DNA from: Shewanella waksmanii ATCC BAA-643 | Lineage (GTDB): Bacteria; Pseudomonadota; Gammaproteobacteria; Enterobacterales; Shewanellaceae | NCBI RefSeq assembly: GCF_000518805.1 | Contig: NZ_JAEH01000049.1 | Coordinates: forward strand, 1 to 39,096 | Direction: 5' to 3' | DNA: 39,096 nt | Shown here: positions 1 through 7,333 of the stretch, in pieces | How positions within the stretch are numbered: position 1 is the first letter of the stretch | Layout: each line of letters starts with the position of its first letter | Translations under genes and position numbers: made by a program | The notes under the pieces: model-generated | Seen by the model: the letters and a program-made list of their open reading frames with translations, nothing else | Databases searched by the model: none | Told to the model about the DNA's origin: nothing

Positions 1-10
1 CCAGTTTAAA

Positions 11-24
11 ATCTAAATTTAGAT
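11..24. repeat. Perfect 14-bp AT-rich palindrome
   Basis: ATCTAAATTTAGAT reads the same on both strands and ends 7 bases before the GGAG ribosome binding site of the first gene. It could be an operator or the 5' hairpin of the transcript. Short AT-rich palindromes also occur by chance, so the role is open. Confidence 0.35.
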
Positions 25-44
25 ATCTAATGGAGTCTAGTGCC

Positions 45-671
45 ATGAATATAAATACACCTATCACAAATATTGTAGTTCTAATGCTTACCTCAACTTT
101 AGTTGATGCAGTTGCTGCAGAAGTTGAAGTATCAGCTGCAACCGTAACTAATCCTGAGTATATTTTCATGTACCCCAATAAAAGCAGTGTTTATTTTGGA
201 GCTTCTGGAGGTTTAGGAGTCGATGGTGGAAACGCTTGTGTCATTTGGAAAACAGATGAATACATTTCCTCATTTAGCTTCAGCATGTCCCATGATTCAG
301 ACACGCTCAAAAAGTTTAAACCAACATATACAATAGATGTTGGTAATAACTTAGACTGCACCAATCTTCTCTCAGAGTCATTAATGTCCGCATACACAAA
401 CTACAACTTCCCTAGTAGGACTGGTATAAGTATTTCACCAAATAAAAATGGGGAGGGCGATCTACCTGAGTTTATTTTTACCATTTTAGACTCAAATGAC
501 TACACTATCGAAATGTCAAAATCTGGAGTTACCGCCAACGGTAGACCCATAACACTAGGAAATACAAAAATTGAAGAGTTGGGGGGGGCAAACTCCATAA
601 GACTGGTTTTTTATGGAAGAGACACATTCTCAATTAACAGTTTAACAAATATGAGCATAAAGTTTGATTAA
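45..671 (+). CDS. Secreted protein of unknown function
   Basis: I do not recognise this family. The first 25 or so residues from the ATG at 45 form a signal peptide (MNINT, then a hydrophobic stretch ending DAVAA, cleavage near AVA|AEVE), so the product is probably periplasmic or secreted, about 184 residues when mature. Two cysteines (in NACVIW and LDCTNL) could form a disulfide. The composition is Ser/Thr/Asn rich and looks beta-stranded. An in-frame ATG at 30 exists, but the GGAG at 32-35 lies inside that extension and is well spaced for the ATG at 45, so 45 is preferred. The coding sequence is more AT-rich than the housekeeping genes that follow, and carries a run of eight G at 581-588, a possible slippage site. 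The gene stands alone, convergent with the L,D-transpeptidase gene. It could be an accessory gene. Confidence 0.7.
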   Translation: MNINTPITNIVVLMLTSTLVDAVAAEVEVSAATVTNPEYIFMYPNKSSVYFGASGGLGVDGGNACVIWKTDEYISSFSFSMSHDSDTLKKFKPTYTIDVGNNLDCTNLLSESLMSAYTNYNFPSRTGISISPNKNGEGDLPEFIFTILDSNDYTIEMSKSGVTANGRPITLGNTKIEELGGANSIRLVFYGRDTFSINSLTNMSIKFD

Positions 672-727
672 ACTTTCATATTATTCAGAAAGATTATCTT
701 AGCTATAGACTATTATTAATGAGCTTA

Positions 728-763
728 TTTTAACCAATAAAATGGCATTTTTATTGGTTAAAA
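728..763. terminator. Bidirectional terminator
   Basis: A 15-bp AT-rich inverted repeat (728-742 with 749-763) around a six-base loop sits between two convergent genes. The A and T runs at the two ends suit termination in both directions. Confidence 0.7.
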
Positions 764-781
764 TTTCATACTTATTTCGAC

Positions 782-1705
782 CTATAATTCAGCGGTTAAC
801 CTAGTCACGCTGATATCTTTTGGTAACCCACTTTGCGATAAAATAGCATCATTGGCTTTAAAGCTATCGACTTTAGCATTGCTAATGAAGTTTACAATCT
901 CACTGCTTAAAGCAGTCACTTCATCACTGCGTTGATTCTCATGCTTTGATAGTGGTGAGTGTACCTCTATCAATTTACGGCCATCGGGCTCTGCAGAGAC
1001 TTTCACCGTTTGATTAATAATCTGCACATCATCACCATACTTCATCTGATGGAATAACCATTCGATGTCATCGGGATTGAGGCGAATACAGCCGGCACTC
1101 ACCCGCATACCAATACCAAAATCTTTATTAGTGCCATGGATCAGGTAGCTGCCGTCACCGTAGGATAACTGCATGGCATACTTGCCCAACGGGTTATCAG
1201 GCCCAGCCGGCACGACTCTTGGGAGCACTTCGCCAAGTTGCTCTAAATGCTCTTTACGGATACTGGCAGGCGGTGTCCAACTTGGATTTGGAATACGTGC
1301 CTTAATCTTGGTGACCATTTCAGGGGTTTCGCGACCTACACGCCCAATCCCAACAGGAAACACGTGCACTTCTGCTTTATTTTTTGGAAAGTAGTACAGG
1401 CGCAATTCAGCCAAATTAATCACGATGCCCTTATGCGGCACATCAGGCAGCAACATCTGTGTTGGAATCAGTAGCTCGCTACCTACAGCCGGTAAGAACG
1501 GATCAACACCTGGATTGGATGCCATCAGCTCCAAAATACCGATATTGTATTGTTTAGAAATGGTTTGAAAGAAGTCGCCTTGTTGAACCACATGGATCTG
1601 GGTATCGCCCACTAACCGACTGCCCTTTTCGGGCATAGGATAAACATTGGCCAAACTACACAGAGGAATAAAGCTCACGATGAGCAACAGCAATTTACGC
1701 ATCAT
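782..1705 (-). CDS. L,D-transpeptidase with LysM domain (ErfK/YbiS/YcfS family)
   Basis: A periplasmic enzyme of the YkuD family, which makes meso-DAP cross-links in peptidoglycan or attaches lipoprotein to it. A signal peptide (MMRKLLLLIVSFIPLCSLA) is followed by a LysM peptidoglycan-binding domain (IHVVQQGDFFQTISKQYN to ELLIP, about residues 37-82) and the YkuD domain with the catalytic signature HGTN-x8-VSAGCIRL; the Cys of SAGCIRL is the nucleophile. A longer reading frame starts with GTG at 1723, but its first codons contain a GGAAG ribosome binding site correctly spaced for the ATG at 1705, so 1705 is chosen. It lies downstream of rlmA on the same strand with a 79-base gap and may be read from its own promoter. 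Which of the ErfK paralogues it corresponds to cannot be decided from sequence alone. Confidence 0.9.
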   Translation of the reverse strand: MMRKLLLLIVSFIPLCSLANVYPMPEKGSRLVGDTQIHVVQQGDFFQTISKQYNIGILELMASNPGVDPFLPAVGSELLIPTQMLLPDVPHKGIVINLAELRLYYFPKNKAEVHVFPVGIGRVGRETPEMVTKIKARIPNPSWTPPASIRKEHLEQLGEVLPRVVPAGPDNPLGKYAMQLSYGDGSYLIHGTNKDFGIGMRVSAGCIRLNPDDIEWLFHQMKYGDDVQIINQTVKVSAEPDGRKLIEVHSPLSKHENQRSDEVTALSSEIVNFISNAKVDSFKANDAILSQSGLPKDISVTRLTAEL

Positions 1706-1784
1706 CAAATTAACAACTTCCACATTAGATTTTTATTAAGTGCTCAAAGATTAACGTGAGCAGCAGCATTTTTCCAGTAATACC

Positions 1785-2615
1785 TTAGGAGGTAGACTTT
1801 TTAGCCAGTGTCACATGGTAACCGAGCTCAAGTGCCGCAAAGCTATCCATTTCAATCTGTTTTAGCACCTTGTCATTAGCACGCCACGCAAACGGGCTCA
1901 TTTGCAATAACGTCACCGCTTGCTCGCCAGAAACTACAGCTTGATAATTGACCTCTTGCGTCGAAATTAGCTCAAAACCTTTGGGCAGGTTAATGTCGAC
2001 TTGTTTTTGCTGCAGATTGTCATACAAATGGTTTTTTATCTGCCACAAATGTCTAGCCGCCGGCTGAACCAATAGCAATAATCCACCCGGCTTGAGCACA
2101 CGTAGCGGCTCTTTGCCTTTTAACGGCTTATCAACCACGCTGACCAAATCTACACTATCGTCACTTAATGGCAGCTGCTTAAGCTGGCTGACAATCAGCT
2201 GTAACTCAGGGTCTATCTTTGCGCCAGCAAAGAGGGCATTTTCCGCCTCGCCTAATCCACAACCATTGACCTGTTTATCAAGTTTTTGCAGTTGCTGCTT
2301 AATTGCGCGCAAATAGAAGCCGTCACCACAGTCAATATCTAGCACATCGATGCTTGAAGCCGGCAAGTGCATGCTGGCTTCGCTTAACACCTTAGACAAG
2401 GTATCGATTAATGGCTGATGAATGCCTGATTCCAATAAAAACCGCTTGGCACGCATCACTTGGCGCGAATCAAGCTGTGGTTTCTTAGCCTGACTGAATA
2501 CCCAGTAACCTTGTTCGTGCTTGTCATAGTGATGCTTATTAGCACAATAAAAGCCCGCTGATTGCGCATGCACCATTAACGGTTGCTGACACTTTGGACA
2601 TAAAAACGAGCTCAT
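1785..2615 (-). CDS. rlmA: 23S rRNA (guanine-745-N1)-methyltransferase
   Basis: Methylates N1 of G745 in helix 35 of 23S rRNA using S-adenosylmethionine. The N-terminus has the RlmA zinc finger (CPKC at 6-9 and CANKHHYD near 24-31) and then the typical stretch RAKRFLLESGIHQPL. The SAM-binding motif I reads VLDIDCGDGFY; most relatives have DIGCGEGYY, so one glycine is replaced by aspartate, a small departure that leaves the rest of the loop intact. Motif LRVLKPGGLLLLVQP follows. At 276 residues it is close to the E. coli length. It sits 26 bases after uppP, in what looks like a folB-folK-uppP-rlmA run. RlmA family membership is firm; the exact target base is inferred from the family. Confidence 0.9.
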   Translation of the reverse strand: MSSFLCPKCQQPLMVHAQSAGFYCANKHHYDKHEQGYWVFSQAKKPQLDSRQVMRAKRFLLESGIHQPLIDTLSKVLSEASMHLPASSIDVLDIDCGDGFYLRAIKQQLQKLDKQVNGCGLGEAENALFAGAKIDPELQLIVSQLKQLPLSDDSVDLVSVVDKPLKGKEPLRVLKPGGLLLLVQPAARHLWQIKNHLYDNLQQKQVDINLPKGFELISTQEVNYQAVVSGEQAVTLLQMSPFAWRANDKVLKQIEMDSFAALELGYHVTLAKKSTS

Positions 2616-2641
2616 AATATTCCCCGGCTAAAGGCCGCCAC

Positions 2642-3442
2642 TTAGAAAAAGATAAACGCACATAATAGGCCGCCAAGTGCAAGTCGATACATCACAAAAG
2701 GTGTCATACCCATACGGCTAATAATCTTCAAAAACAGATGAATACAAGCATAGGCTGCCACAAAAGACACCGCCACACCGACCGCGAGTTCAGTAAAGTT
2801 AAATACGTGACCGCCTTCAGTTAAATCTTTACTCATCAAAATCGCAGCACCTAAAATGACCGGAATAGACATTAAGAATGAAAACCGCGCAGCGGCCTCT
2901 CTATTGAGGCCAAGCATCAAGGCTGCGGTTATCGTGATGCCCGATCTTGAAGTACCTGGAATAAGTGCCAATGCTTGAGCAAAACCAATGAGCAGTGCTT
3001 TTTTCCAGCCTGTTTGATATTCCGATAGCTCACAGCGCGACATCTTGTCTGCCCACCATAGCAGCAAGCCAAACAGCACCGTAGTAACCGCAATCACCCC
3101 AGGCCCTCGCAGGTAGGTTTCAACCACATCCTTCAGCATAAAGCCAAACACGACTGCGGGAATCGTGGCCAAAATAATCCACCAAGCTAATTTGCTATCA
3201 TCCGTGTGTTGACCTTTAACAATGCTCGCAATCCATGCATTCAGCATAGAGACGATCTCTTTGCGAAAATAGATCATTACCGCTAGCAGTGAGCCAATAT
3301 GCACTGCAACATCAAAGGCTAAACCTTGGTCTTCCCAACCTAGAACCTGTGAAGGCAAAATCAGATGTGCAGAACTAGAAATAGGTAGAAATTCTGTTAG
3401 CCCCTGAATTAGCGCTAAGACAATTACCTGAAAGATTTCCAT
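2642..3442 (-). CDS. uppP: Undecaprenyl-diphosphatase (BacA/UppP)
   Basis: An inner-membrane enzyme that dephosphorylates undecaprenyl diphosphate so the C55 lipid carrier can be reused for peptidoglycan and O-antigen synthesis; overproduction gives bacitracin resistance. The 266-residue protein is almost wholly hydrophobic, with about eight membrane segments. It shows both family signatures: GLTEFLPISSSAHLI at residues 14-28 and the catalytic PGTSRSGITI. The gene follows folK by 52 bases. The same window holds a DUF368 gene (22328-23257) whose family has been linked to flipping undecaprenyl phosphate, so two steps of C55 recycling are encoded here, though in separate operons. Confidence 0.96.
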   Translation of the reverse strand: MEIFQVIVLALIQGLTEFLPISSSAHLILPSQVLGWEDQGLAFDVAVHIGSLLAVMIYFRKEIVSMLNAWIASIVKGQHTDDSKLAWWIILATIPAVVFGFMLKDVVETYLRGPGVIAVTTVLFGLLLWWADKMSRCELSEYQTGWKKALLIGFAQALALIPGTSRSGITITAALMLGLNREAAARFSFLMSIPVILGAAILMSKDLTEGGHVFNFTELAVGVAVSFVAAYACIHLFLKIISRMGMTPFVMYRLALGGLLCAFIFF

Positions 3443-3494
3443 GATTTTCCTTTTAATAAGGCGATGAGTTCACCGCTTAATTACCGCGTAAAAA

Positions 3495-3989
3495 TTATTG
3501 ATTGGGCCAGTCAAATTCAATGGGCCACAAATGCTGACTACTTTTGTCAAACTCGGCCCACATCTGCTGGTAGTTTTTCTGTGTCACTGGATGCACGGTA
3601 TCGGGTGCCAATTCAGCCAGAGGCCACAATACAAATGCGTTGTAAGTAATTTCCGCTCGCGGCAACACTACCGGTACATCAGTTACAGTGTGGTCATATA
3701 GCAGCAGGTCGAGATCTATGGTTCTTGGGCTAAACTTCTTAGCACCACGTTGACGACCATGTAGCTGCTCTATCTCTTTGAACAAGCTGACAACTTGCTC
3801 AATCGGTTTATCCGTTTCTGCCGCCACCACCATGTTTAAAAAATTGCTACCGTCGAAACCGACAGCTTCGCTTTCATAAACTGATGAGCAGCGGATCTCG
3901 CCGAGATGATAGGTGAGCTCACTTAAAGCAGCCTTAACATATTTATGTGGCTCAATATTGCTACCAATACTGATGTATATTGTTGCCAT
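3495..3989 (-). CDS. folK: 2-amino-4-hydroxy-6-hydroxymethyldihydropteridine pyrophosphokinase
   Basis: The cytosolic folate-pathway enzyme that transfers pyrophosphate from ATP to 6-hydroxymethyl-7,8-dihydropterin. The N-terminus IYISIGSNIEPH is the usual HPPK beginning, and FSPRTIDLDLLLYD is the HPPK signature with the metal-binding D-x-D. The length of 164 residues is normal. It starts two bases after the folB stop, so the two consecutive folate-pathway steps are very probably translationally coupled. Confidence 0.96.
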   Translation of the reverse strand: MATIYISIGSNIEPHKYVKAALSELTYHLGEIRCSSVYESEAVGFDGSNFLNMVVAAETDKPIEQVVSLFKEIEQLHGRQRGAKKFSPRTIDLDLLLYDHTVTDVPVVLPRAEITYNAFVLWPLAELAPDTVHPVTQKNYQQMWAEFDKSSQHLWPIEFDWPNQ

Positions 3990-3991
3990 GC

Positions 3992-4345
3992 CTAGATATG
4001 ACCTCGCTCAATTTCAACCCCAACAGCTTGCGCGGTTGGCACAGCTCCGGGTTTCATTACCCGCACTTTAACCCAAGGCACATTAAACTCTGTCATGACA
4101 CATTGAGCACAGCGCTCAGCAACGGTTTCAATCAGTTCAATCGGCGCTTCGGTGATCAATTTGGTTAGCGTATTCGATACGGTCTCATAGCAAAGGGCAT
4201 GCTGATAATCATCTGTTTGCGCAGCGGGTCGGTTATCCCACGCCATTTCCAGATCGATCAGCAAGGTCTGATGGATCTGCTTTTCCCATTCATAAATGCC
4301 AATCACAGTCTCAACTTTTAACTGTGAAATAAGTACCTTGTCCAT
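3992..4345 (-). CDS. folB: Dihydroneopterin aldolase
   Basis: Cleaves 7,8-dihydroneopterin to 6-hydroxymethyl-7,8-dihydropterin, the substrate of the adjacent FolK. The protein opens MDKVLISQLKVETVIGIYEWE, the typical FolB start with the conserved Glu of GIYEWE, and contains the catalytic Lys near VKVRVMKPGAV. A TTG-initiated frame extends four codons further (4357), but a GGGAG ribosome binding site lies within that extension, directly ahead of the ATG at 4345, so the ATG is chosen, giving 117 residues. It is the first gene of the leftward folB-folK-uppP-rlmA group and is divergent from plsY. Confidence 0.95.
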   Translation of the reverse strand: MDKVLISQLKVETVIGIYEWEKQIHQTLLIDLEMAWDNRPAAQTDDYQHALCYETVSNTLTKLITEAPIELIETVAERCAQCVMTEFNVPWVKVRVMKPGAVPTAQAVGVEIERGHI

Positions 4346-4614
4346 GACTTCTCCCAAAGCGGTAGCCTTTGTCTATCGATGAAAACAGCCCTTATACTCG
4401 CCTAATGCGGTTTCGAGGTAATTTACCAAGATTAATACTTTCTTACCGCGGCAAACACAAGTAGGATAAGCCACTGTAAAGTGACTCATCGCAGCACACT
4501 TGGCGAGTAACAGCTCTATTAAACTTGGTCTATGTGACACAATAAAATCCATAGACACTAATTGAGTAAACTGTCGAGGCGCGATAATACCTTAACAAGG
4601 ATAAGGAAACCAAT

Positions 4615-5223
4615 TTGAGCGAAGCAGTATTGACAGTTTCTCTGATAATAGCAGCCTATTTAGCCGGCTCTATATCAAGTGCTGTGCTTGTCTGTCGCTT
4701 AAGAGGTCTTCCTGACCCCCGTACCGACGGCTCTGGTAACCCGGGCGCAACGAATGTATTGCGCATTGGTGGCGCGACGGCCGCTGCTATGGTACTGATT
4801 TTCGATATGCTTAAGGGCGCACTGCCAGCCTACCTCGCATTTCGCCTTGGAGTCGATGCCGTCTCACTTGGCCTGATTGCCATTGCTGCTTGTTTGGGGC
4901 ATATATTTCCCATTTTCTTTCACTTTAAAGGCGGCAAAGGTGTGGCCACGGCCTTTGGTGCTATGGCCCCTATTGGTGAAGATCTGGCCCTAAGCTTAAT
5001 TGGCACTTGGATTGTGTTAGTGCTGATATGTCGTTACTCATCACTGGCTGCCATTATCACCGCCATACTAGCCCCAATATACACTTGGTACTTTGATGAC
5101 CGCTTTACCATCCCTGTTGCCATGCTGTCGGTGCTAATCGTTATCCGTCATCGAGACAATATTCACCGTTTGTTGAATGGCGAAGAGTCACGCATCTCCA
5201 GAAAAAAACACCAACCTAAATAG
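4615..5223 (+). CDS. plsY: Glycerol-3-phosphate acyltransferase PlsY
   Basis: Inner-membrane enzyme that acylates glycerol 3-phosphate from acyl-phosphate, the first step of phospholipid synthesis. Signature motifs are all present: GSISSAVLVCRL, the phosphate-loop-like DGSGNPGATNVLR, GHIFPIFFHFKGGKGVATAFG and the late RHRDNIHRLLNGEE. The 202 residues carry about five membrane segments. The start codon is TTG, supported by AAGGAA at 4603-4608. The gene is divergent from folB, an arrangement usual in gammaproteobacteria, and convergent with tsaD. Confidence 0.95.
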   Translation: MSEAVLTVSLIIAAYLAGSISSAVLVCRLRGLPDPRTDGSGNPGATNVLRIGGATAAAMVLIFDMLKGALPAYLAFRLGVDAVSLGLIAIAACLGHIFPIFFHFKGGKGVATAFGAMAPIGEDLALSLIGTWIVLVLICRYSSLAAIITAILAPIYTWYFDDRFTIPVAMLSVLIVIRHRDNIHRLLNGEESRISRKKHQPK

Positions 5224-5232
5224 GCTGGCGTT
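5202..5232 (-). terminator. Terminator of tsaD
   Basis: On the minus strand an 11-bp stem with two G-U pairs (5222-5232 with 5207-5217, loop AAAT/ATTT) is followed by a run of T. The stem overlaps the last codons of the convergent plsY gene. Confidence 0.7.
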
Positions 5233-5268
5233 TTCAATTAAACAATTCACTCACAAGGTTGTGGCTGA

Positions 5269-6285
5269 CTAATCCACCGGCGGCAAGGTATCTAGCGGCC
5301 AACGTGGTTGACCTTTAACAGCGAGGTCTTCAATTTGCCCGGCTTTTAGACGTTGCATACCCGCATAGGCAATCATGGCACCATTATCAGTACAAAACTC
5401 GCCACGAGGGTAATACACTTGGCCTTGCAGGCTTTGCATCATGTCAGCCAACGAACTTCTTAAACGCTGATTAGCACTCACGCCACCGGCAATAACTAAA
5501 CGCTTATAGCCGGTTTGCTTTAAAGCGCGCTTACACTTAATCGCTAATGTATCCACCACAGCTTCTTCAAAAGCGCGGGCGATATTGGCACGGGTCTGCT
5601 CATCATCTGGCTCTTTGGCGATGGTATTAGCCGCAAAGGTCTTTAACCCAGAGAAACTAAAATCTAAGCCAGGACGATCAGTCATTGGTCTCGGAAAACG
5701 GTAACAGTTTGGCTCACCTTGCGCAGCTAACTTAGCAAGACGCGGCCCACCTGGGTAATCAAGCCCCATAAGCTTAGCGGTTTTATCAAACGCTTCACCG
5801 GCTGCATCATCGACCGACTCGCCCAAGACTTCATAGCGGCCGATCCCCTCTACCGCTACCAACATTGAGTGACCGCCAGAAACCAGCAAGGCTAAAAAAG
5901 GAAACTCAGGCACATCATCTTCTAACATAGGTGCTAGCAAGTGGCCTTCCATATGATGCACCCCCACGGCAGGCTTACCCCAGGAAAATGCCAAGGCTCG
6001 GCCAACACAAGCCCCCACTAACAATGCACCAACCAATCCAGGGCCCTTAGTATAAGCAATGCCATCAATATCATCTTGGCTGCAATTGGCATCGGCCAGC
6101 GCCTGACGAATAAGCGGCACAATTTTGCGCACATGGTCGCGACTGGCAAGCTCAGGTACTACCCCGCCATAGTCAGCATGTAACTTCACCTGACTATATA
6201 AGGTGTGAGACAACAGTCCCAATTTGTCATCATAAACCGCTATACCGGTTTCATCACAAGACGTTTCTATACCTATTACTCGCAT
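5269..6285 (-). CDS. tsaD: tRNA N6-adenosine threonylcarbamoyltransferase (t6A37)
   Basis: Transfers the threonylcarbamoyl group to A37 of ANN-decoding tRNAs, working with TsaB and TsaE in the cytosol. The protein begins MRVIGIETSCDETGIAVYDD and has the metal-binding HHMEGHLLAPML, the nucleotide loop LVSGGHSML, and later LVIAGGVSANQRLR and CTDNGAMIAYAG; all are hallmark TsaD/Kae1 motifs. Length (338) is normal. It is divergent from rpsU, the ordering seen in E. coli and relatives. A substrate of the enzyme, a tRNA-Ile with CAU anticodon, is encoded about 5 kb away. Confidence 0.97.
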   Translation of the reverse strand: MRVIGIETSCDETGIAVYDDKLGLLSHTLYSQVKLHADYGGVVPELASRDHVRKIVPLIRQALADANCSQDDIDGIAYTKGPGLVGALLVGACVGRALAFSWGKPAVGVHHMEGHLLAPMLEDDVPEFPFLALLVSGGHSMLVAVEGIGRYEVLGESVDDAAGEAFDKTAKLMGLDYPGGPRLAKLAAQGEPNCYRFPRPMTDRPGLDFSFSGLKTFAANTIAKEPDDEQTRANIARAFEEAVVDTLAIKCKRALKQTGYKRLVIAGGVSANQRLRSSLADMMQSLQGQVYYPRGEFCTDNGAMIAYAGMQRLKAGQIEDLAVKGQPRWPLDTLPPVD

Positions 6286-6393
6286 GCTTATCTTTCTACC
6301 CCGTGGTCAATGGCCGCCAATTTTACCTATCTCTTAGCAATTATACCAATCATGTTGCCTCGCATTTAGCCACAAACTCAACCACACTTAAAA

Positions 6394-6416
6394 TTGACAT
6401 AAAATATCGCTATAAT
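6394..6416 (+). promoter_or_regulatory. Possible promoter elements of the rpsU operon
   Basis: In the 287-base tsaD-rpsU gap there is a perfect TATAAT at 6411-6416. A perfect TTGACA sits at 6394-6399, but the 11-base spacer is too short for the pair to work together, so the true -35 is uncertain. Nothing else in this gap is recognisable apart from the rpsU ribosome binding site (AAGGGG at about 6558). Confidence 0.35.
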
Positions 6417-6572
6417 CGCCGCGATCGATTGGTGATGGAAAAGATCTGAAATTGGATCGCAATATGGGCTTTACAAACCTGTATGAGTCGGTATAGAATT
6501 CCGCACCATTTTTAAATTAACTTGAGTTAATTATTTAACTCAATACAACCTACACCTAAGGGGTGATGGCGT

Positions 6573-6788
6573 ATGCCAATTATTAAAGTACGTGAAAATG
6601 AACCATTTGACGTAGCTTTACGTCGTTTCAAGCGCTCTTGTGAAAAAGCTGGTATTTTAGCTGACGTTCGTGCTCGTGAATTCTACGAGAAGCCAACTAC
6701 TGCACGTAAGCGTGCTAAAGCCGCTGCAGTTAAGCGTCTTGCTAAGAAGCTTTCTCGCGAAAATGCGCGTCGCGTACGTTTATACTAA
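6573..6788 (+). CDS. rpsU: 30S ribosomal protein S21
   Basis: Small-subunit protein needed for initiation at natural ribosome binding sites. The 71-residue product begins MPIIKVRENEPFDVALRRFK and ends in the basic tail RENARRVRLY, essentially the standard S21 sequence. It is the first gene of the rpsU-yqeY-dnaG-rpoD macromolecular synthesis operon, six bases ahead of yqeY. Confidence 0.99.
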   Translation: MPIIKVRENEPFDVALRRFKRSCEKAGILADVRAREFYEKPTTARKRAKAAAVKRLAKKLSRENARRVRLY

Positions 6789-6794
6789 TCTATT

Positions 6795-7238
6795 ATGAGC
6801 CTAGTTGATCAGCTAAAAGAGCAGATGAAAGTTGCCATGCGTGCCAAAGATAAGGTGCGCTTGGGAACCATTCGTATGGCACTGGCTGCCGTTAAACAGA
6901 TTGAAGTGGATAACCGCGAAACTCTGTCTGACGATCAAGCCATAGCGGTCTTAACCAAAATGGTTAAACAACGTCGTGATTCGATTGCTCAATATGAAGC
7001 AGCCGGTCGCAGCGAACTAGCTGAAGTCGAGGCAGCAGAGATTCAAGTTCTTGAAGACTTTCTACCTCAAGCTCTTACTGAAGAAGAGATCACTTCACTA
7101 GTTGATGCCACTATTACTGAAATAGGTGCATCATCCATGGCGGATATGGGTAAAGTAATGGGCGCATTGAAACCGAAAGTACAGGGACGAGCTGATATGG
7201 GCGCCATTGGCGGCATGATCAGAGCGAAACTGAAATAA
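6795..7238 (+). CDS. yqeY: GatB/YqeY domain protein
   Basis: A cytosolic protein of 147 residues matching the YqeY family, related to the C-terminal tRNA-binding domain of the GatB amidotransferase subunit. Recognisable stretches are MSLVDQLKEQMKVAMRAKDK, KQRRDSIAQYEAAGR, ILEDFLPQ-like VLEDFLPQALTEEE and the late MGKVMGALKPKVQGRADMG. Its role is not firmly known; it may bind tRNA. It sits between rpsU and dnaG, as in many gammaproteobacteria. Confidence 0.93.
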   Translation: MSLVDQLKEQMKVAMRAKDKVRLGTIRMALAAVKQIEVDNRETLSDDQAIAVLTKMVKQRRDSIAQYEAAGRSELAEVEAAEIQVLEDFLPQALTEEEITSLVDATITEIGASSMADMGKVMGALKPKVQGRADMGAIGGMIRAKLK

Positions 7239-7260
7239 CTTTTTGTTTTATGCGTAAATA

Positions 7261-7290
7261 AGCCGTGCCTGTGCACGGCTTGTTTGTTTA
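7261..7290 (+). terminator. Internal terminator between yqeY and dnaG
   Basis: AGCCGTGC-CTGT-GCACGGCT forms an 8-bp perfect stem followed by a broken T run (TGTTTGTTT). E. coli has a terminator at the corresponding place that lowers primase output relative to S21; the imperfect T run here fits partial read-through. Confidence 0.8.
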
Positions 7291-7333
7291 TACTGATTAT
7301 GTTTTAGCTGCGTTAAGGTGATATTGACGATAA

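Noticed and set aside
4373..4558. 61-codon minus-strand frame just upstream of folB
   Set aside because: No ribosome binding site before its GTG or ATG, no recognisable domain, and it occupies the folB-plsY promoter region.
6394..6416. TTGACA followed by TATAAT taken as one promoter
   Set aside because: The 11-base spacer is far from the 16-18 needed; only the TATAAT was kept as a possible -10.
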